Origin: Amoebidium appalachense
Lineage: Eukaryota > Ichthyosporea
Length of the DNA: 64,000 bases
Direction of reading: 5' to 3'
Assembly: GCA_963693365.1 (NCBI GenBank)
Contig: CAVNZM010000024.1
Span: 1-64,000, forward strand
How positions within the stretch are numbered: position 1 is the stretch's first letter; the number at the start of each line of letters is the position of its first letter. Positions 1 to 11,355 of the stretch are shown here, one piece after another. The notes below the pieces were generated by a model. It worked only from the letters and a program-made list of their open reading frames with translations. It searched no databases and had not been told where the DNA came from. A program made the position numbers and the translations under genes.

Positions 1-2
1 TG

Positions 3-60
3 TGTCACGATATAAGATGAAAATAAAAATCCTAAATCCAGAAAGTGGTAAATTGTCAAA
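3..60 (+). repeat. left terminal inverted repeat
   Basis: Begins TGTCACGATATAAGATG and ends in GGTAAATTGTCAAA. It matches the reverse complement of 10556-10613 at 54 of 58 positions; the four mismatches cluster between repeat positions 19 and 27. Confidence 0.85.
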
Positions 61-851
61 AATCCGGAAAATTGTCAAAATCCAGAAAATTGTCAAATTT
101 CTAGGTCCGATGTTGAAAATCCAAAATATCGTCAATTTTGGAATTTTAGCAGACCAGGTTACACTCTGTAATTTATGGTTTTTATAAAACCCTTCATCAA
201 TAAAGCTGTTTATTAAAGCAGAGATATCTAAGAGTTTATTATGAACTTTGCCACTTCGTTTTAAACTTCAAGTTATGTATCTTTAATCTATCATTTTTAA
301 TTTAGATTTTTCATAAAAAGTCAAAGATTAGACAAAGCTAAAGCACAGAACTTTGCCAACTCTGTACATTTAGTTTGTCTTTACTTTGAATTCCACACCC
401 TTACCTTCTTATGTATAGTAAGAAATCTCGTGTTATTTTAATCGTACATTAGGTGTTGAATTAAATCCTTAAATAGTAGGAAAGAGATGTAATAGGGTCA
501 GAAGTCTAATTTGAAAATTCCGATTAGGTCATAAGTATAATTCCCAAAAAAGGGAGGTCTTAAATTTGAAAATCCTGATAAGGTCAGATGTCAATTTTGT
601 AAATTTAACAAACCATATTTTGAAATTTATGGGAGCGATAAAAATTTTAGAGGTAATAAAGGAAGGAAGTACTATGTTAATAGTACTCCATTAGTAAAAA
701 AGTATGATCGTAAATAGTAGATGCTAGTATTCCATGAGCTTGTCGTATCATGAGGATAAGAGTATTTTCTTAGGAAGTAATCTCTTAAGAAACTTTAGCT
801 GGCTTTCTAATTTTTCTAGAGCCCTAATCTTTGAATTAGTAGGAAAAATAA

Positions 852-1118
852 AGATGCTTAATTTCGACAGATCATAAATATATAGAAATAATGTTTATTA
901 GAACAGGTGCATTTGGAGATTCATTAGTAACAACTTTCTCTGTATCAAATTATATAGATTTAGAAGCACCAGGTACGATACTAAGAAACCATCATATTTT
1001 TAATATGATCAGTACAGCACATGCATTATTGAATTACAGATCAATTAGTTACACTAAATCCACGGCCAATTTCGCCCCTTTAGCAGCATTAGTATTCAAT
1101 ATGAGTACCGTATGTTGA
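852..1118 (+). pseudogene. cox1: cox1 5' fragment, copy 1 (mitochondrial-like)
   Basis: Read in one open frame from 852, the translation contains STDHKYIEMM, then TTFSV, then LEAPG, then NHHIFNMISTAHALL. These match, in order, the N-terminal landmarks of cytochrome c oxidase subunit I (STDHK.IGT, T.FSVLIR.EL.APG, NHQL.NV..TAHA). The APG...NHHIFN form is the fungal/algal/protist type rather than the metazoan one. It has no proper start and loses similarity after about 1040, so it is a fragment. A diverged second copy lies at 5690-5840. The match was made by eye to known family consensus. Confidence 0.7.
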
Positions 1119-1711
1119 TTTCATAATTATAAAAATGGAGATATAATGATGATTATTGGTTTAAAAATGGTCTTTTCATTTGAGGAGTTTATTGATTAAC
1201 ATCTTTATTGTATAATTAAGATTTTTTTAACCCTAGAAGAAGAAGTAATGATTTTCTCTCGTGTATTCAGAAGCTTTATTGTTTTCAACCTTCTGAGTTT
1301 ACTTTCATAGCAGTCTTTCCTCATTTTTGATTTAGGAGATCCAAGGACTCCTACTGGAATTAAGATAATTGAATACCTTAATTTAATACTGCTAGTTTTT
1401 ACTTTACCTTTTTCTATTAGTGTCATCGGCATTATTAGAACAAGGTGCTGGAAGTGGAATTTTTGTTTAAATCCACTATAAATTTCGCTATATGCTGAAA
1501 TATCCTAAATCTTTAAGTTCTTTGTATTTATTGCAAATAATAACCTTAAAGATGTAATAGCTCTTGAGACAAGGAGCAGATCAATCAGCAGGAAACCAAA
1601 GTAGATCGATATCTATGATTAGGATCCTCAGAGACTACATGCGAAACAATATGGTTCACTAATTAATAGAACGGTATTGAAGATATAGTTCCTTCTTAAA
1701 TATGTAAAAGT

Positions 1712-2095
1712 AGCTCAAAGATTTAAGATATTACTTGCATGTACACAAAGCTAGGACTTCACGTCAGCTTATTTAATTTTAGGTTAAATTTTAAGCTTTA
1801 ACCCCTCCCATCTGAGATAGTATGATTAAAGGACTACTTATAGCTGTCCTACTGTTGAAGATGTGGAAGGAGCTTAAAGATTTAAGATATTACTTGCATG
1901 TACACAAAGCTAGGACTTCACGTCAGCTTATTTAATTTTAGGTTATATTTTAAGCTTTAACCCCTCCCATCTGAGATAGTATGATTAAAGGACTACTTAT
2001 AGCTGTCCTACTGTTGAGGATGTGGAAGGAGTTTAAAGATTTAAGTTATTACTTGCGTGTCCTCAAAGTTAGGACTTGAAGTCCGCTTATTTAAC
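1712..2095 (+). repeat. 159-bp tandem repeat, about 2.4 copies
   Basis: Units start at about 1712, 1871 and 2030. Each opens with a variant of AGCTTAAAGATTTAAG and contains a conserved CCCCTCCCATCTGAGATAG segment. The first two copies are nearly identical; the third is diverged and stops after about 65 bases. No coding potential seen. Confidence 0.85.
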
Positions 2096-2492
2096 AGTAT
2101 AAAAAGAAAGCTTCTTATAATGTACGATGAGGAGGTTGCGGGATTAGCTTTATTGAATAGTAAGATTATCTTAGTCCACCTGTTCAAGTCGGAGCTCTAA
2201 AATTTAGTTACATCTGTTTGAATAGGGTAACATTATCAATTTTCTCTTGAAGAGGAAGTTAATATTACGTCCTAGGTAGATCATTGTTGTGTTTACAAGA
2301 GTCTCAGATGAGCCTTATCGCTAAGGAACTTTATTATGCTTTTTGAATCTGAGGATCCCAAACTCGCCATGAAAACCTCTTCAGAGCCGCCCCTTGTCTA
2401 GGACTCGCAACTCGTTGGGACTTGTAATGCTCTTTTGGGATAGAGGAAATAATAGTTAACTTAAACTAAATGATCGGACGGGTGTTAGGGAA

Positions 2493-3060
2493 TAGTTTTA
2501 ACTAGCTTGGAATGATATCCCTGGGCACAAAACAATTGGATTAAGCCCGCTGGGTACTGTATACCTGGGCGCAAGGCTACTAACCTAAGCTAGCTTGGAA
2601 TGATATCCCTGTGTACAAGACAATTGGATTAAGCCCGCTGGGTACCTGTGTGCAATACAAATGGCGTAAGCTAGCTGGGTACTGTGTGCCTGTGCAGAAG
2701 ACAAATTGATAATTTTGTGATTACAAGAGTTTCAGAAGAGCTTTCTCGCTAAGATACATTCTTATGCTTTTGTCATTATCATCATACGACGATAAGCTCG
2801 TTGGGACGCGCAATGCTATTTTGTAATTTGAAATAGATAGTAGTTATGCTACGAGATGATCGGACGGGTGTTAAGCAATAGCTTAAGTTAGCTTGGTACT
2901 GTGTACTTGTGCACAAGACAATTAGATTAAGTGAGCTTGAGAGGGTACCGCTGTGCACAAGACAATTGAATTAAGCCCGCTGGGTACTGTGTCTCTATGT
3001 GCAAGGTAAATAACCTAAGCTAGCTTAATATTGTGTACCAGGCTAGTAGCCTAAACTAGC
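2493..3060 (+). repeat. degenerate tandem repeat of about 60 bp
   Basis: Recurrent blocks carry GCTAGCTTGGAATGATATCC, a CACAAGACAATTGGATTAAG type segment and CCCGCTGGGTACTGTGT. Copies are variably truncated. Noncoding. Confidence 0.6.
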
Positions 3061-3425
3061 TTAGGAGAGATCCTGCGCATTTAAGAAAGGTCCAACTTTA
3101 GTAGGAAGAGTCCAACTAGCTTAGGAGAGACCCTGCGCACTTAGGAGAGATCCTGCACACTTAAGAAAGATTCTGCACACTTAGTAAAAATCATGCACAT
3201 TTAAGAAAGGTCCAACTTTAGTAGGAAGAGTCCAACTAGCTTAGAAAAGATCCTGCGCACTTAGGAGAGATTCTGTGCACTTAGGAGAGTTCTAACTTTA
3301 GTAGTAAGGGTCCAACTAGCTTAGAAGAAATCCTGCGCACTTAGGAAAGGTCCAACTTTAGTAGAAAGGGACCAACTAGCTTAGGAGAGATCATGCGCAC
3401 TTATGAAAGATCCTGCGCATTTGGA
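3058..3425 (+). repeat. 20-bp minisatellite array
   Basis: Many copies of variants of TTAGGAGAGATCCTGCGCAC alternate with variants of TTTAGTAGGAAGAGTCCAAC. The array is directly repeated and noncoding. Confidence 0.8.
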
Positions 3426-3680
3426 AGGGACTTTGTTGCTAGACAGAAGTCTATACTCTTGCTTTAACTGGCAAATAAATTCATATTTTCTGTAGACAAA
3501 ACGGATGCTTCACCATTAAGCTATATTAGTCATATTATTTTCTCCTATAAGTTGATAGTAGGACTTAAAAGTTTTTACTATTTTATTGTGAGTACTAAAC
3601 GAGCTTGTCGTCGTATCATGACAAGAGCATAAGACTTTTATCTTAGCGAGAAAGCTCTACTGAGACTCTAGTACCAACTT

Positions 3681-3923
3681 GGTACCTACGTAAATCTACG
3701 GAACTTTCACGGTGCTCCAACCTACAATCTATAGATACATAGTCAACTTTTCTATCCAAATAAGCTATATTCACTTTTATTTGTATGCATTGTAGTGAAA
3801 TCGAACTACTATTATAGACATAAAAATTTAAGATCTTAACTGTTATATAAATGGAACTATTATCTTAAAAGTGAGTGAGACTTGGTACCTACGGAAATCG
3901 ACGGAACTTTCGCGGTGCTCCAA
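3681..3923. repeat. dispersed 40-bp repeat, two of at least four copies
   Basis: The core GGTACCTACGGAAATC followed by CGGAACTTTCGCGGTGCTCC occurs at 3681-3720 and 3884-3923, again at about 7559-7598, and inverted at about 4648-4686. It is the most conserved sequence in the AT-rich block and is more GC-rich than its surroundings. Its function is unknown. Confidence 0.75.
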
Positions 3924-4774
3924 TTTAGGCAATTAATAACAATCTTAAGGGTAATAAAGGAAAGTACTATGGTTATAATTCTCTAAGAATAGAGAAACAT
4001 GATTGTAAAAAGTAGGTGCTAATACTCTACGAACTTGTCATCGTATAAGGACAAGAGCATAAGACTCTTCTCTTAGTGAGAAAGCTCTAATGAGATTCTA
4101 GTACTAATATACTATTTTACGGTAAGAGTATAAGATTATGGGTATTAACCACAGAAAATTTTAAAGCATGTAGTCTCATAATGACAAGAACATAAGATTA
4201 TTTATTTAAATCACAGAGAAAATTTTAAGCGTGTAGTTTCATAATTACAAGAGCATAAGATTATGTACCTTAATTATAGAGAAATCTTAGGCGTGTAGTC
4301 TCATAATTACAAAAACATATACTATTCTATTCTTATTAAAATATCTCATCAGGATATAAGATAGAGTTTGAAATCCAGGAAATCGTCAACTTTTGAATTC
4401 TAGTTGATTAAGAATTAGGATTAGAATTAATATTTTTATTAGAGTTATCATTAGCAAGATGAGCAGTTATTCTTTGGAGTACTAAAACAATATTATTAGA
4501 TAAATATTGAAATTACATATTTATTCTTAATACTAACTCAAATTTATGAGGTCGAAGATTAATGGTTCAAGTCTAGATTCTTAATTATTTAAATCTTTAA
4601 AGTATTTAGTTCAAAGAATAAAGCATTGATCTTTTAAATCTTTAGATTGGAGTATCGCGAAAGTTCTGTTGATTTCCGTATATACCGAATACTTTAATAT
4701 CTAATTAAGTAACCATTTAAGTTAAGAGTATTATTTAAGATAGAAATACTATTCAATGTTAGGAAAGAGAAAAG

Positions 4775-5225
4775 ATGTTAGTTAGTTTAATAATAGTAAA
4801 ATTATTAATAATAATAGTAGCAGTATTATGAGTAGCATTTTTAACTTTATTAGAAATAAAAGTGTTAGAAAGTATATAATTAAGAGTGGGACCACAGACA
4901 GTGGTAGTGTGAAAAGTGTGAAGAGTGTTACAACCATTTGCAGATAGGATAAAATTCTTTATTTTTAATCATGCAAATGAAATTATTTTTTTTATTAACA
5001 TCAATTATTTCATTAGTGTTAATAAGATGAGCAATTATTTATTGGAGGACTGAAGCTATACTAGCAGACATAAATATAGGGGGTATTATATTTATTTGCA
5101 GTATTTTTTTATATTATTAATAGGATGAAGATTGGATAATCTATCATTATTTAGAAACGGATCGGAATTCTTATTAAACTGATTGTCGATTATTTTCATG
5201 GTAATAATGTTAATGTAATTTTATT
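4775..5225 (+). pseudogene. nad1: nad1 fragment (mitochondrial-like, TGA read as Trp)
   Basis: From 4775, reading TGA as Trp, the frame gives AFLTLLEIKVLES, then RVGPQTVV, then LQPFADRIKFF. After one frame change it gives SWAIIYW, LADMNMGG and later GW.LDNLSLFR. These match in order the NADH dehydrogenase subunit 1 landmarks FLTLLERKVLG, R.GPN.VG, LQPFADAIKL, SWAVIPF, LADIN.G and GWSSN.KYALLG.LR. It has an in-frame TAA and at least one frameshift, so it is decayed. TGA as Trp identifies a non-standard mitochondrial code. Confidence 0.7.
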
Positions 5226-5689
5226 CTTAAATTTATCTCTCCGAATGGGGAGGCTATTTCTTACTAAAGCTATTATTTTTTAGTAAGGAATAGTACAGTA
5301 GTACTAGAGTATTATTGCAGGAATTGTTACTCTAAATACTTTAAATTTTCTTATTCTACTGTTTAAATTATTACTTTTTTAATTCTTTATCTTTTCTATC
5401 TTATTCTTTTACTACCTCTTGTTTAGTAAACGATGGTATAGTTGTACCATAGTACTATCGCTGTTAAAATAGTAAAACAGAAGAAACATTTATTTAGTGT
5501 ATATAAGAGGAAATAACCGGAAGTGAGTACTCCATAGGCTTGTTGTATCCTGGCGATAAGAGCATAAGACTATCCTCTTAGAAAGTAGTCCCTTAAGAGA
5601 TTATAACTGGCTCTCTAATTCTTAGAGTGCTGTAATTATAGTAGTTACACTACTCCCTTAGTAGGAAAGAATAAAGATGGCATCATAAA

Positions 5690-5840
5690 AAATGCTTAAT
5701 TTCGACAGACCATACGGTATAGAAACGGTGTTTATTAAAGCAGGTGGAGGTTTATTAGCAACAACTTTCTCCGTATCCATTCATACCAAATTGAGAGTAC
5801 GAAGTAAAGTACTAGGAGATAAATTTTATGTATAATTCTA
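5690..5840 (+). pseudogene. cox1: cox1 5' fragment, copy 2
   Basis: CLISTDHT, then after a stop and frame change VFIKAGG, then LLATTFSV and LGDKFYV, repeat the beginning of cox1 seen at 852. The similarity between the two loci extends outside the gene, over roughly 720-1180 and 5525-6020, so a segment of nearly 500 bp was duplicated and then diverged. Confidence 0.6.
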
Positions 5841-6243
5841 TTCGGGCTACTACTTTTAAATTGTTGTACACATACTTTAGAAGCCCTTTATAATTTAGTT
5901 CCCCCCGAGAGTTATGGCTATTTTATGCTATTGTAGCAGCATTAGTATTTATATTAAATATCATGTATTGTTTTCATGATTATAAATTTAGAGATCTAAT
6001 GAGGATTATCGGTTTATAACTATTTAATTTTGAGAGAGATTCCCTTGGATGTAGGAGTAGTTTTAATAATAACATATAATTTAAGCATTGAAAAAGGTAC
6101 AGGGTACCAATTAGTATACAATCTGTAGTAGAAATCTTATACGAGACTGTTATGTATTAAGGGGGGGAGGGGTATATAACCTTGGAGAAGACGTTCATTT
6201 TTATTCTTTTGTTATCTTTCTATTAATTTCATATATAGTACTT

Positions 6244-6459
6244 TTGAATTTAATAGGACGGATTCTTTATGGGTTTAGTGCTACAATTTATATTAGTGTT
6301 GCCTTATCATTTGAAATTGAATTGAGAGCTATTCCACAAGGAGCTCCAATAGTTCTAGCTTCTTTATTACTAAGAATGGAATTAGTAAATTTTTCCGCTA
6401 GAGTACCCTCATTAGATATTTGTCTTCCTTCCAATATCTCAACATGGCATTTTTCTTAA
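6244..6459 (+). pseudogene. atp6: atp6-like fragment
   Basis: The 71-residue frame begins NLIGRILYGFSAT and continues PQGAPIVLASLLLRMELV, resembling the ATP synthase subunit a pattern NLIGM.PYSF..T and P.G.P..LAP.LV.IEL.SY. The essential Arg-containing helix (LR.ANI.AGH) is recognisable only as a corrupted remnant. Probably a decayed mitochondrial atp6 fragment. Confidence 0.5.
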
Positions 6460-6989
6460 GTTTATTTACTTTAATACTCTTATCCGCTAAAGAAGTTTTG
6501 TTTTCAAATCAAGTTTATGCTATCACCTTTTCAATTGAAAGATATTATTCCTAATCTACGACACGAAACATTGTGTTTATTAGTTGAATATCTCGGATGC
6601 GAGCCTTATCGCTAAGAACCTTTCTTATGCTTTTATAATCTGAGGATTCCAAACTTATCTAATACTCGAAACTCATTGTGGACTGACATTAGGAGCTAGA
6701 TTAACGATTCGAAGCAGGGTTTACTGAAGCTATTTGTAGCTAGGTTAATGATTTAAAGCAAGGTTTACTTAAACTATTCATAGCTCAATTTACGGTTAGC
6801 CGTTTATGATTAGAGGTCCAAAGCGTGTCGCCTATGTTAGGTAATGTATGTACTCTAATTTTAGGGTGTATACTGTTAAGTGCATGGTATAAATCGATTG
6901 GTATCGTGTATGAATAAATAGGACTATGGGGTGCATATTAGAAAACAATGGTGTTATTATATGCATGAGTGTATAACATAAATGCAGGA

Positions 6990-7930
6990 ATCAGTGGTGT
7001 TCTTGGGTACATGAGTAAATGATACTCTTAAGTCAAAGATGATCATACATGAATCAGTGGTGTCCTTGGGTACATGAATAAATGATGCTCTTAAATCAAA
7101 GATGATAGTGCATGAATAAGTGGTGTTCTAGGGTACATGAATAAATGATGTTCTTAAGTAAAATATGATCGTGCATGAATCCGTGGTGTTCTTGTATGAA
7201 TAAATAATTGGTGCTTATTGAAAGAGGTATCGTTTATCTGGTATTATTTAGCTGGTACCCTTTGTTCTTATTTAAAGAGGTATCGTTTATCTGGTACCTT
7301 AGTGCTTATTGAAAGAAGTATCTGTTTAGGTTTTATGGTGTGAACGTGTTGGGTTGGTCGTTGATGTAAATGTGTAACAGCTCTCAGACAGCGGTCATTT
7401 GGTGACTATCGTCATGCTGTAAAAATGTAATAACTCTCATAGTGCTGTCATCTGTTGATTATCATCAAGATATTAACTTCTTGCGTTTGTTTAGTCGTTA
7501 TGCAAACTTCTTGCGTTGGGTCTCAGTAGAGCCTTATCGCTAAGAAACTTATGCTCTTGGGTACCTACGGAAGCCTACGGAACTTTCGCGGTGCTCCACT
7601 CTGAGGAGCCCAAACTCGTCTAGTACTTGCAACTCACATTAGTACTTGCAACTCGCAGATGTCTTCTGGTGAATTATCTCTTGATATAATGTTTCTAGAT
7701 AGAAGGTCTCTTGGTGTAACCATCTTGGGTTGAGTTGGTCGTTGATGCAAACGTGTTGGATTGGTCGTTGGTGCGAACGTATTGGATTGGTCATTGGTGC
7801 GAACGTATTGAATTGGTAGTTATGCTTTAGTGTGATTTTCTTGTGTTGGTCGTTGGTGCGAACGTATTGGATTGGTAGTTATGCTTTAGTATATGAATAA
7901 CAGGAATGCAAATACATGAATCAAATAAGG
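6990..7930 (+). repeat. degenerate direct repeats
   Basis: At 6990-7200 several copies of a unit of about 65 bp contain CATGAATCAGTGGTGTTCTT and AAATGATGCTCTTAAGTC. From 7330 to 7930 there are shorter units around TTGGTCGTTGGTGCGAACGT. Nothing coding is seen. Confidence 0.6.
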
Positions 7931-8503
7931 TTATGCATGAGTGTATGAATAATAGGAATGCAAGAATTAATTGAGATCGCGCACGGGATAGCAAAAGTAC
8001 ATAGCATAGTTGCGCATGCGAATACCTAGTATGAATAATAGGAGTGCAAAAAGCAATTTGGATCGTGCAGGAATTCGTGACGTTCTTGGGTGAAGGTAAT
8101 AATTTTTGTATTTCGTAAATGGCTTAAAATGTACACAAAAATTAAAAGGTTTACCTTGAATACCTAACTCCTCCCGGACCAAATCTAGCCCGGAAAGTCT
8201 CTTACCATTTAGAACGAGCTTATTATTAAAATTACTCACTAATGTACATAAAAACTAAAATTAAATTTGGATGAAAGACACTCATTTTCAAGAAAATAAG
8301 GTGCATGTAACAACTTTGGTAAATCATAAATGACTGAGAATGCTCTTTGTAATTTTAAGGTTTACCTCGAATACCTAATCCCCCGTCTTGGGTTGGTCAT
8401 CATACCTTGATATGACCTTCTTGTGTAAAGTCTCAGTAGAGCTTTCTCGCTAAGGAACTTCCTTATGCTCTTGTCATTATACGACAAAAAGCTCATCTAG
8501 GAC

Positions 8504-10100
8504 TTGCAACTTGTTGGCTGTTATTATTTGGATCTTTACTATTGTTATTATTTGTATATTTACTCTTATTATTCAATCTTTATTGCTATTACCTTAGTGC
8601 CATCTATGTTTATTACTATTGCTATTACTTTAATACCATCTATGTTTGTTATTACTGCTTTCATTCTTTATCTCTCTATTGCTATCATTATTTGTATTTA
8701 TACTTCTGTTACTCTTTCCTCACTATCTACTGCTGTCCCTATTTATCTCTCTACTGCGGTTAATATAGGTATCTCTATCGCTGTTACTCTTTCTTCTCTA
8801 ACTACAGCTATTACTCTTTTTCACCACTTACAGCTACCATTAGTATCCTTGTATCATTGTAACATTACAGCTACCATTGATATCCTTGTATCCTTAGATC
8901 ATTACAGTTACCATTAGTATCCTTATATCATTGTAACATTACGGCTTCCATTCTGGCTTATTGTATATTGTTATTTCTATTTATCTCATTGTATATTTGT
9001 GTTTTTGTGTGTTTCATCTCAGATCGTATAGTATAAGTTTATTGCTTGGTTACATTTAATTCCCTCTCGTATAATTTAGTATCAGTTTGTTGCATTCCTT
9101 GTTGTTATATTGCTTGATTCCATCTCGGATCGTTTAGTGTAAGTTTGTTGTTACATTGCTGGATTCTATCTGGGTCTCATTTCGTCTTGTGTAGGCTTAG
9201 TTACATCTTGGTCCCATCTCGTCTTGTGGAGGCTTATTTATTAGTCCCATCTTGATTACATCTCGGATCGTCTAGTATCAGTTTGTTGCATTACTTGTTA
9301 TTACATCACGTATCGTCTAATATAAGTTTGTTGCATTACTTGTTGTTACATTGCTTGATTACATCTCGTATCGTCTAGTATAAGTTGGTTGCGTTTGTTG
9401 TTACATTGCTTGATTACATCTCGTATCATCTTGTGTCAATTTGTTGCATTATTTGTTATTACATTGCTTAATTCCATCTTGGATCGTCTTGTGTAGCTTT
9501 GTTGGATTATTTGTTGTTACATTACTTAATTCTATCTGGATCCCATCTCGGATTGTATAGTATAGATTTGTTTAATTACTTATGGTTACGTTGCTTGCTT
9601 GCATACATACTTTTATTTCGTATCGTTATGCTGTATGTTGTTATTTATTAATTATTGCTTCCTTGCTTGCTTACTTAGTTATATCTTAATTGCATTTCGT
9701 ATAATCTTGTTGCTTGCTTGCATACATACTTTCATTTCGTATCGTTGTGCTGTATATTGTAGTTTATTAATTATTGCTTTCTTGCTTACTTAGTTACATC
9801 TTAATTGCATTTCGTATAATCTTGTTGCTTGCTTCCATTGTGATTACATCTCGTATTGTCTAGTATAGATTTGTTTAATGGCTTGTGGTTACATTGCTTG
9901 CTTTCATTTCGTATCATTGTACTGTATCTTGTAGTTTATTAATTATTGTTTTCTTGCTTACTTAATTACATCTTAGTTTCATCATGATTTCATTTCGTAT
10001 AATCTTGTAGCTTGCTTCCGTCTGGACTCAATCTTAGCTACATTTCATAAGGTCTTATTGCTTGATTCCATCTTGGCTACATCTTGACTCCATATCATCT
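8504..10100 (+). repeat. low-complexity and degenerate 60-bp repeats
   Basis: 8504-8940 is a T/A/C-rich simple sequence of ATT and TAC runs; any reading frame there is an artefact of composition. From 9000 to 10100 a unit like TTGATTACATCTCGTATCGT followed by a TTGTTGCATTACTTG stretch recurs in degenerate form. From 10100 to 10555 nothing could be assigned. Confidence 0.65.
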
Positions 10101-10555
10101 TATAAAGAACTAAAACAAATAACTCTAATTATTCAATTCCCTTTTCTATACCTTATTAATAAAATAATTACAAATCTTAATGTAGTTACTATTCCATATT
10201 CCACGATTAACTGTCCATATTCTCTTGTTAATCCTCCTCCTTCTTTATCCCTTTCTAATCACACAATTAGGCCTACTCCTATTATTGAAATTTTATAAAC
10301 TCAATTACTTTTACTTCTACTTTGTCCATTCTTGCTAAACATTACAATTAAAACTACTATACCTACTAATGCTATAATTGTTACATTTTTATTACATAAG
10401 TTATATTACACGTCTCTTTCCTACTATTGAATAGTTTAATTCAACTCCTAAATTATTATAATTAGAGCAATTTCTTCCTTTCTTACATTTAAGATTCCTA
10501 TAAAATCGGATTTCTAATTGGTTAAACCTCAAAATTTCAGATCGTCACCCTAAAA

Positions 10556-10613
10556 TTTGACAATTTACCACTTTCTGGATTTAGGATTGGAATTATCATC
10601 TTATATCGTGACA
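10556..10613 (-). repeat. right terminal inverted repeat
   Basis: Reverse complement of the left repeat at 3-60. The GC-rich viral DNA starts immediately after it (GAAGCTTCAAG). Confidence 0.85.
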
Positions 10614-10702
10614 GAAGCTTCAAGTAAGAGTAGAGAGGCGAGGGGGCTATGTGAAATAACTAGACCACCCCCAACTATGTAGAATCTACACCTCCCTACC
10701 CT

Positions 10703-11002
10703 ATGAGCGTAGTAAAGAAGAAGGGAGGAGGGGGCGAGCTCTTGATGGGCATGTTCAGGTTCTCTCTGTCGTGGTATAGGAGACACAAGGAGGACACACG
10801 GAAGAACTTTGTGGGGTACCCATTCCTGCTAGTGAAAATGGTGGAATTAGTGGGTGGTATGGACGCAGAGGTGGTGGCCAGGCTGGTGCCTGCCGTCAAA
10901 AGCAAGGTGACTAGAGTAAAGTGTGACAGGGTGTGGGTTCAGCTGGAGAGGGACCTTAAAAACTACCACATGCTTGTGGAATACAACATGTTCTGCCTGT
11001 AG
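10703..11002 (+). CDS. hypothetical protein, possibly a truncated C-terminus
   Basis: A 99-residue frame from an ATG at 10703, 90 bases inside the AT-rich boundary. The Gly/Lys start (VKKKGGGG) looks non-native, whereas the rest (FRFSLSWYRR, VKMVELVGGMDAEVV, LERDLKNYHMLVEYNMF) looks like an ordinary helical protein. This fits the end of a gene cut by insertion of the AT-rich block. It converges on the small minus-strand gene at 11121. Function not recognised. Confidence 0.4.
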   Translation: MSVVKKKGGGGELLMGMFRFSLSWYRRHKEDTRKNFVGYPFLLVKMVELVGGMDAEVVARLVPAVKSKVTRVKCDRVWVQLERDLKNYHMLVEYNMFCL

Positions 11003-11120
11003 CCTGGTGCTACTTGTACCTAAAGACAAGACAAGCCTTGTGCACAATACATTAGGGGTAGCAGGCGGTGGTAGGGGGGTGTGCCAGCACGTACCCACAC
11101 TACCGTCGACCCACTCAAGT

Positions 11121-11312
11121 TTATTTGAACACCACAGGTGCCGTGCGTATGGGACGGTTGGCGTTGATACCGGACAACGGTACGGTGTAGGCCAACGGAC
11201 GTTGCCGAAAGTCACGTATGGTGGAGACGTCCATAACGTTCAAGTTGTTGTTCTGCTCCGGAAAAATGAACGGCTTCTTGCGTATAGGGGGGCCGCCAAT
11301 GTTGAGCTCCAT
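11121..11312 (-). CDS. small virion-like protein
   Basis: A 63-residue protein with MELNIGGPPIRKKPF, NNLNVMDVSTIRDF and TAPVVFK. Its length, Pro/Asn richness and short hydrophobic segments resemble the neighbouring 126-residue protein. It is the last gene of a minus-strand run that continues upstream through the capsid and ATPase genes. No family was recognised; a small structural or scaffolding role is inferred from position only. Confidence 0.5.
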   Translation of the reverse strand: MELNIGGPPIRKKPFIFPEQNNNLNVMDVSTIRDFRQRPLAYTVPLSGINANRPIRTAPVVFK

Positions 11313-11355
11313 GTTGCTGCTGCTGCAGGGTGTTTACACAACCACACACAATATT

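Larger units (their letters stand above)
3..10613. mobile_element. AT-rich 10.6-kb segment with terminal inverted repeats and mitochondrial gene debris
   Basis: The block is sharply AT-rich against the GC-rich remainder, and the change falls exactly at the end of a 58-bp terminal inverted repeat (3-60 and 10556-10613, 54 of 58 positions matching). Inside there is no intact gene. What can be read are decayed pieces of mitochondrial cox1 (twice), nad1 and atp6, plus several tandem and dispersed repeats. It could be a nuclear copy of mitochondrial DNA, a linear mitochondrial-type molecule with inverted terminal repeats captured whole, or a TIR transposon that picked up mitochondrial DNA. No transposase was found. 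A target-site duplication cannot be tested, because only two bases precede the left repeat. Confidence 0.65.

Noticed and set aside
2465-2890. Small-subunit rRNA fragment suggested by CGGACGGGTG
   Set aside because: Only the ten-base word matches; it recurs as part of a local repeat.
8504-8917. 137-residue open frame rich in Tyr, Ile, Thr and Leu
   Set aside because: It is produced by low-complexity TAC/ATT sequence. A second frame over the same bases is also open, and neither resembles a membrane protein family.
10062-10298. Possible mitochondrial gene remnant on either strand near the right end of the AT-rich block
   Set aside because: The reverse strand gives a short hydrophobic frame faintly like nad1, but no ordered set of landmarks could be followed.
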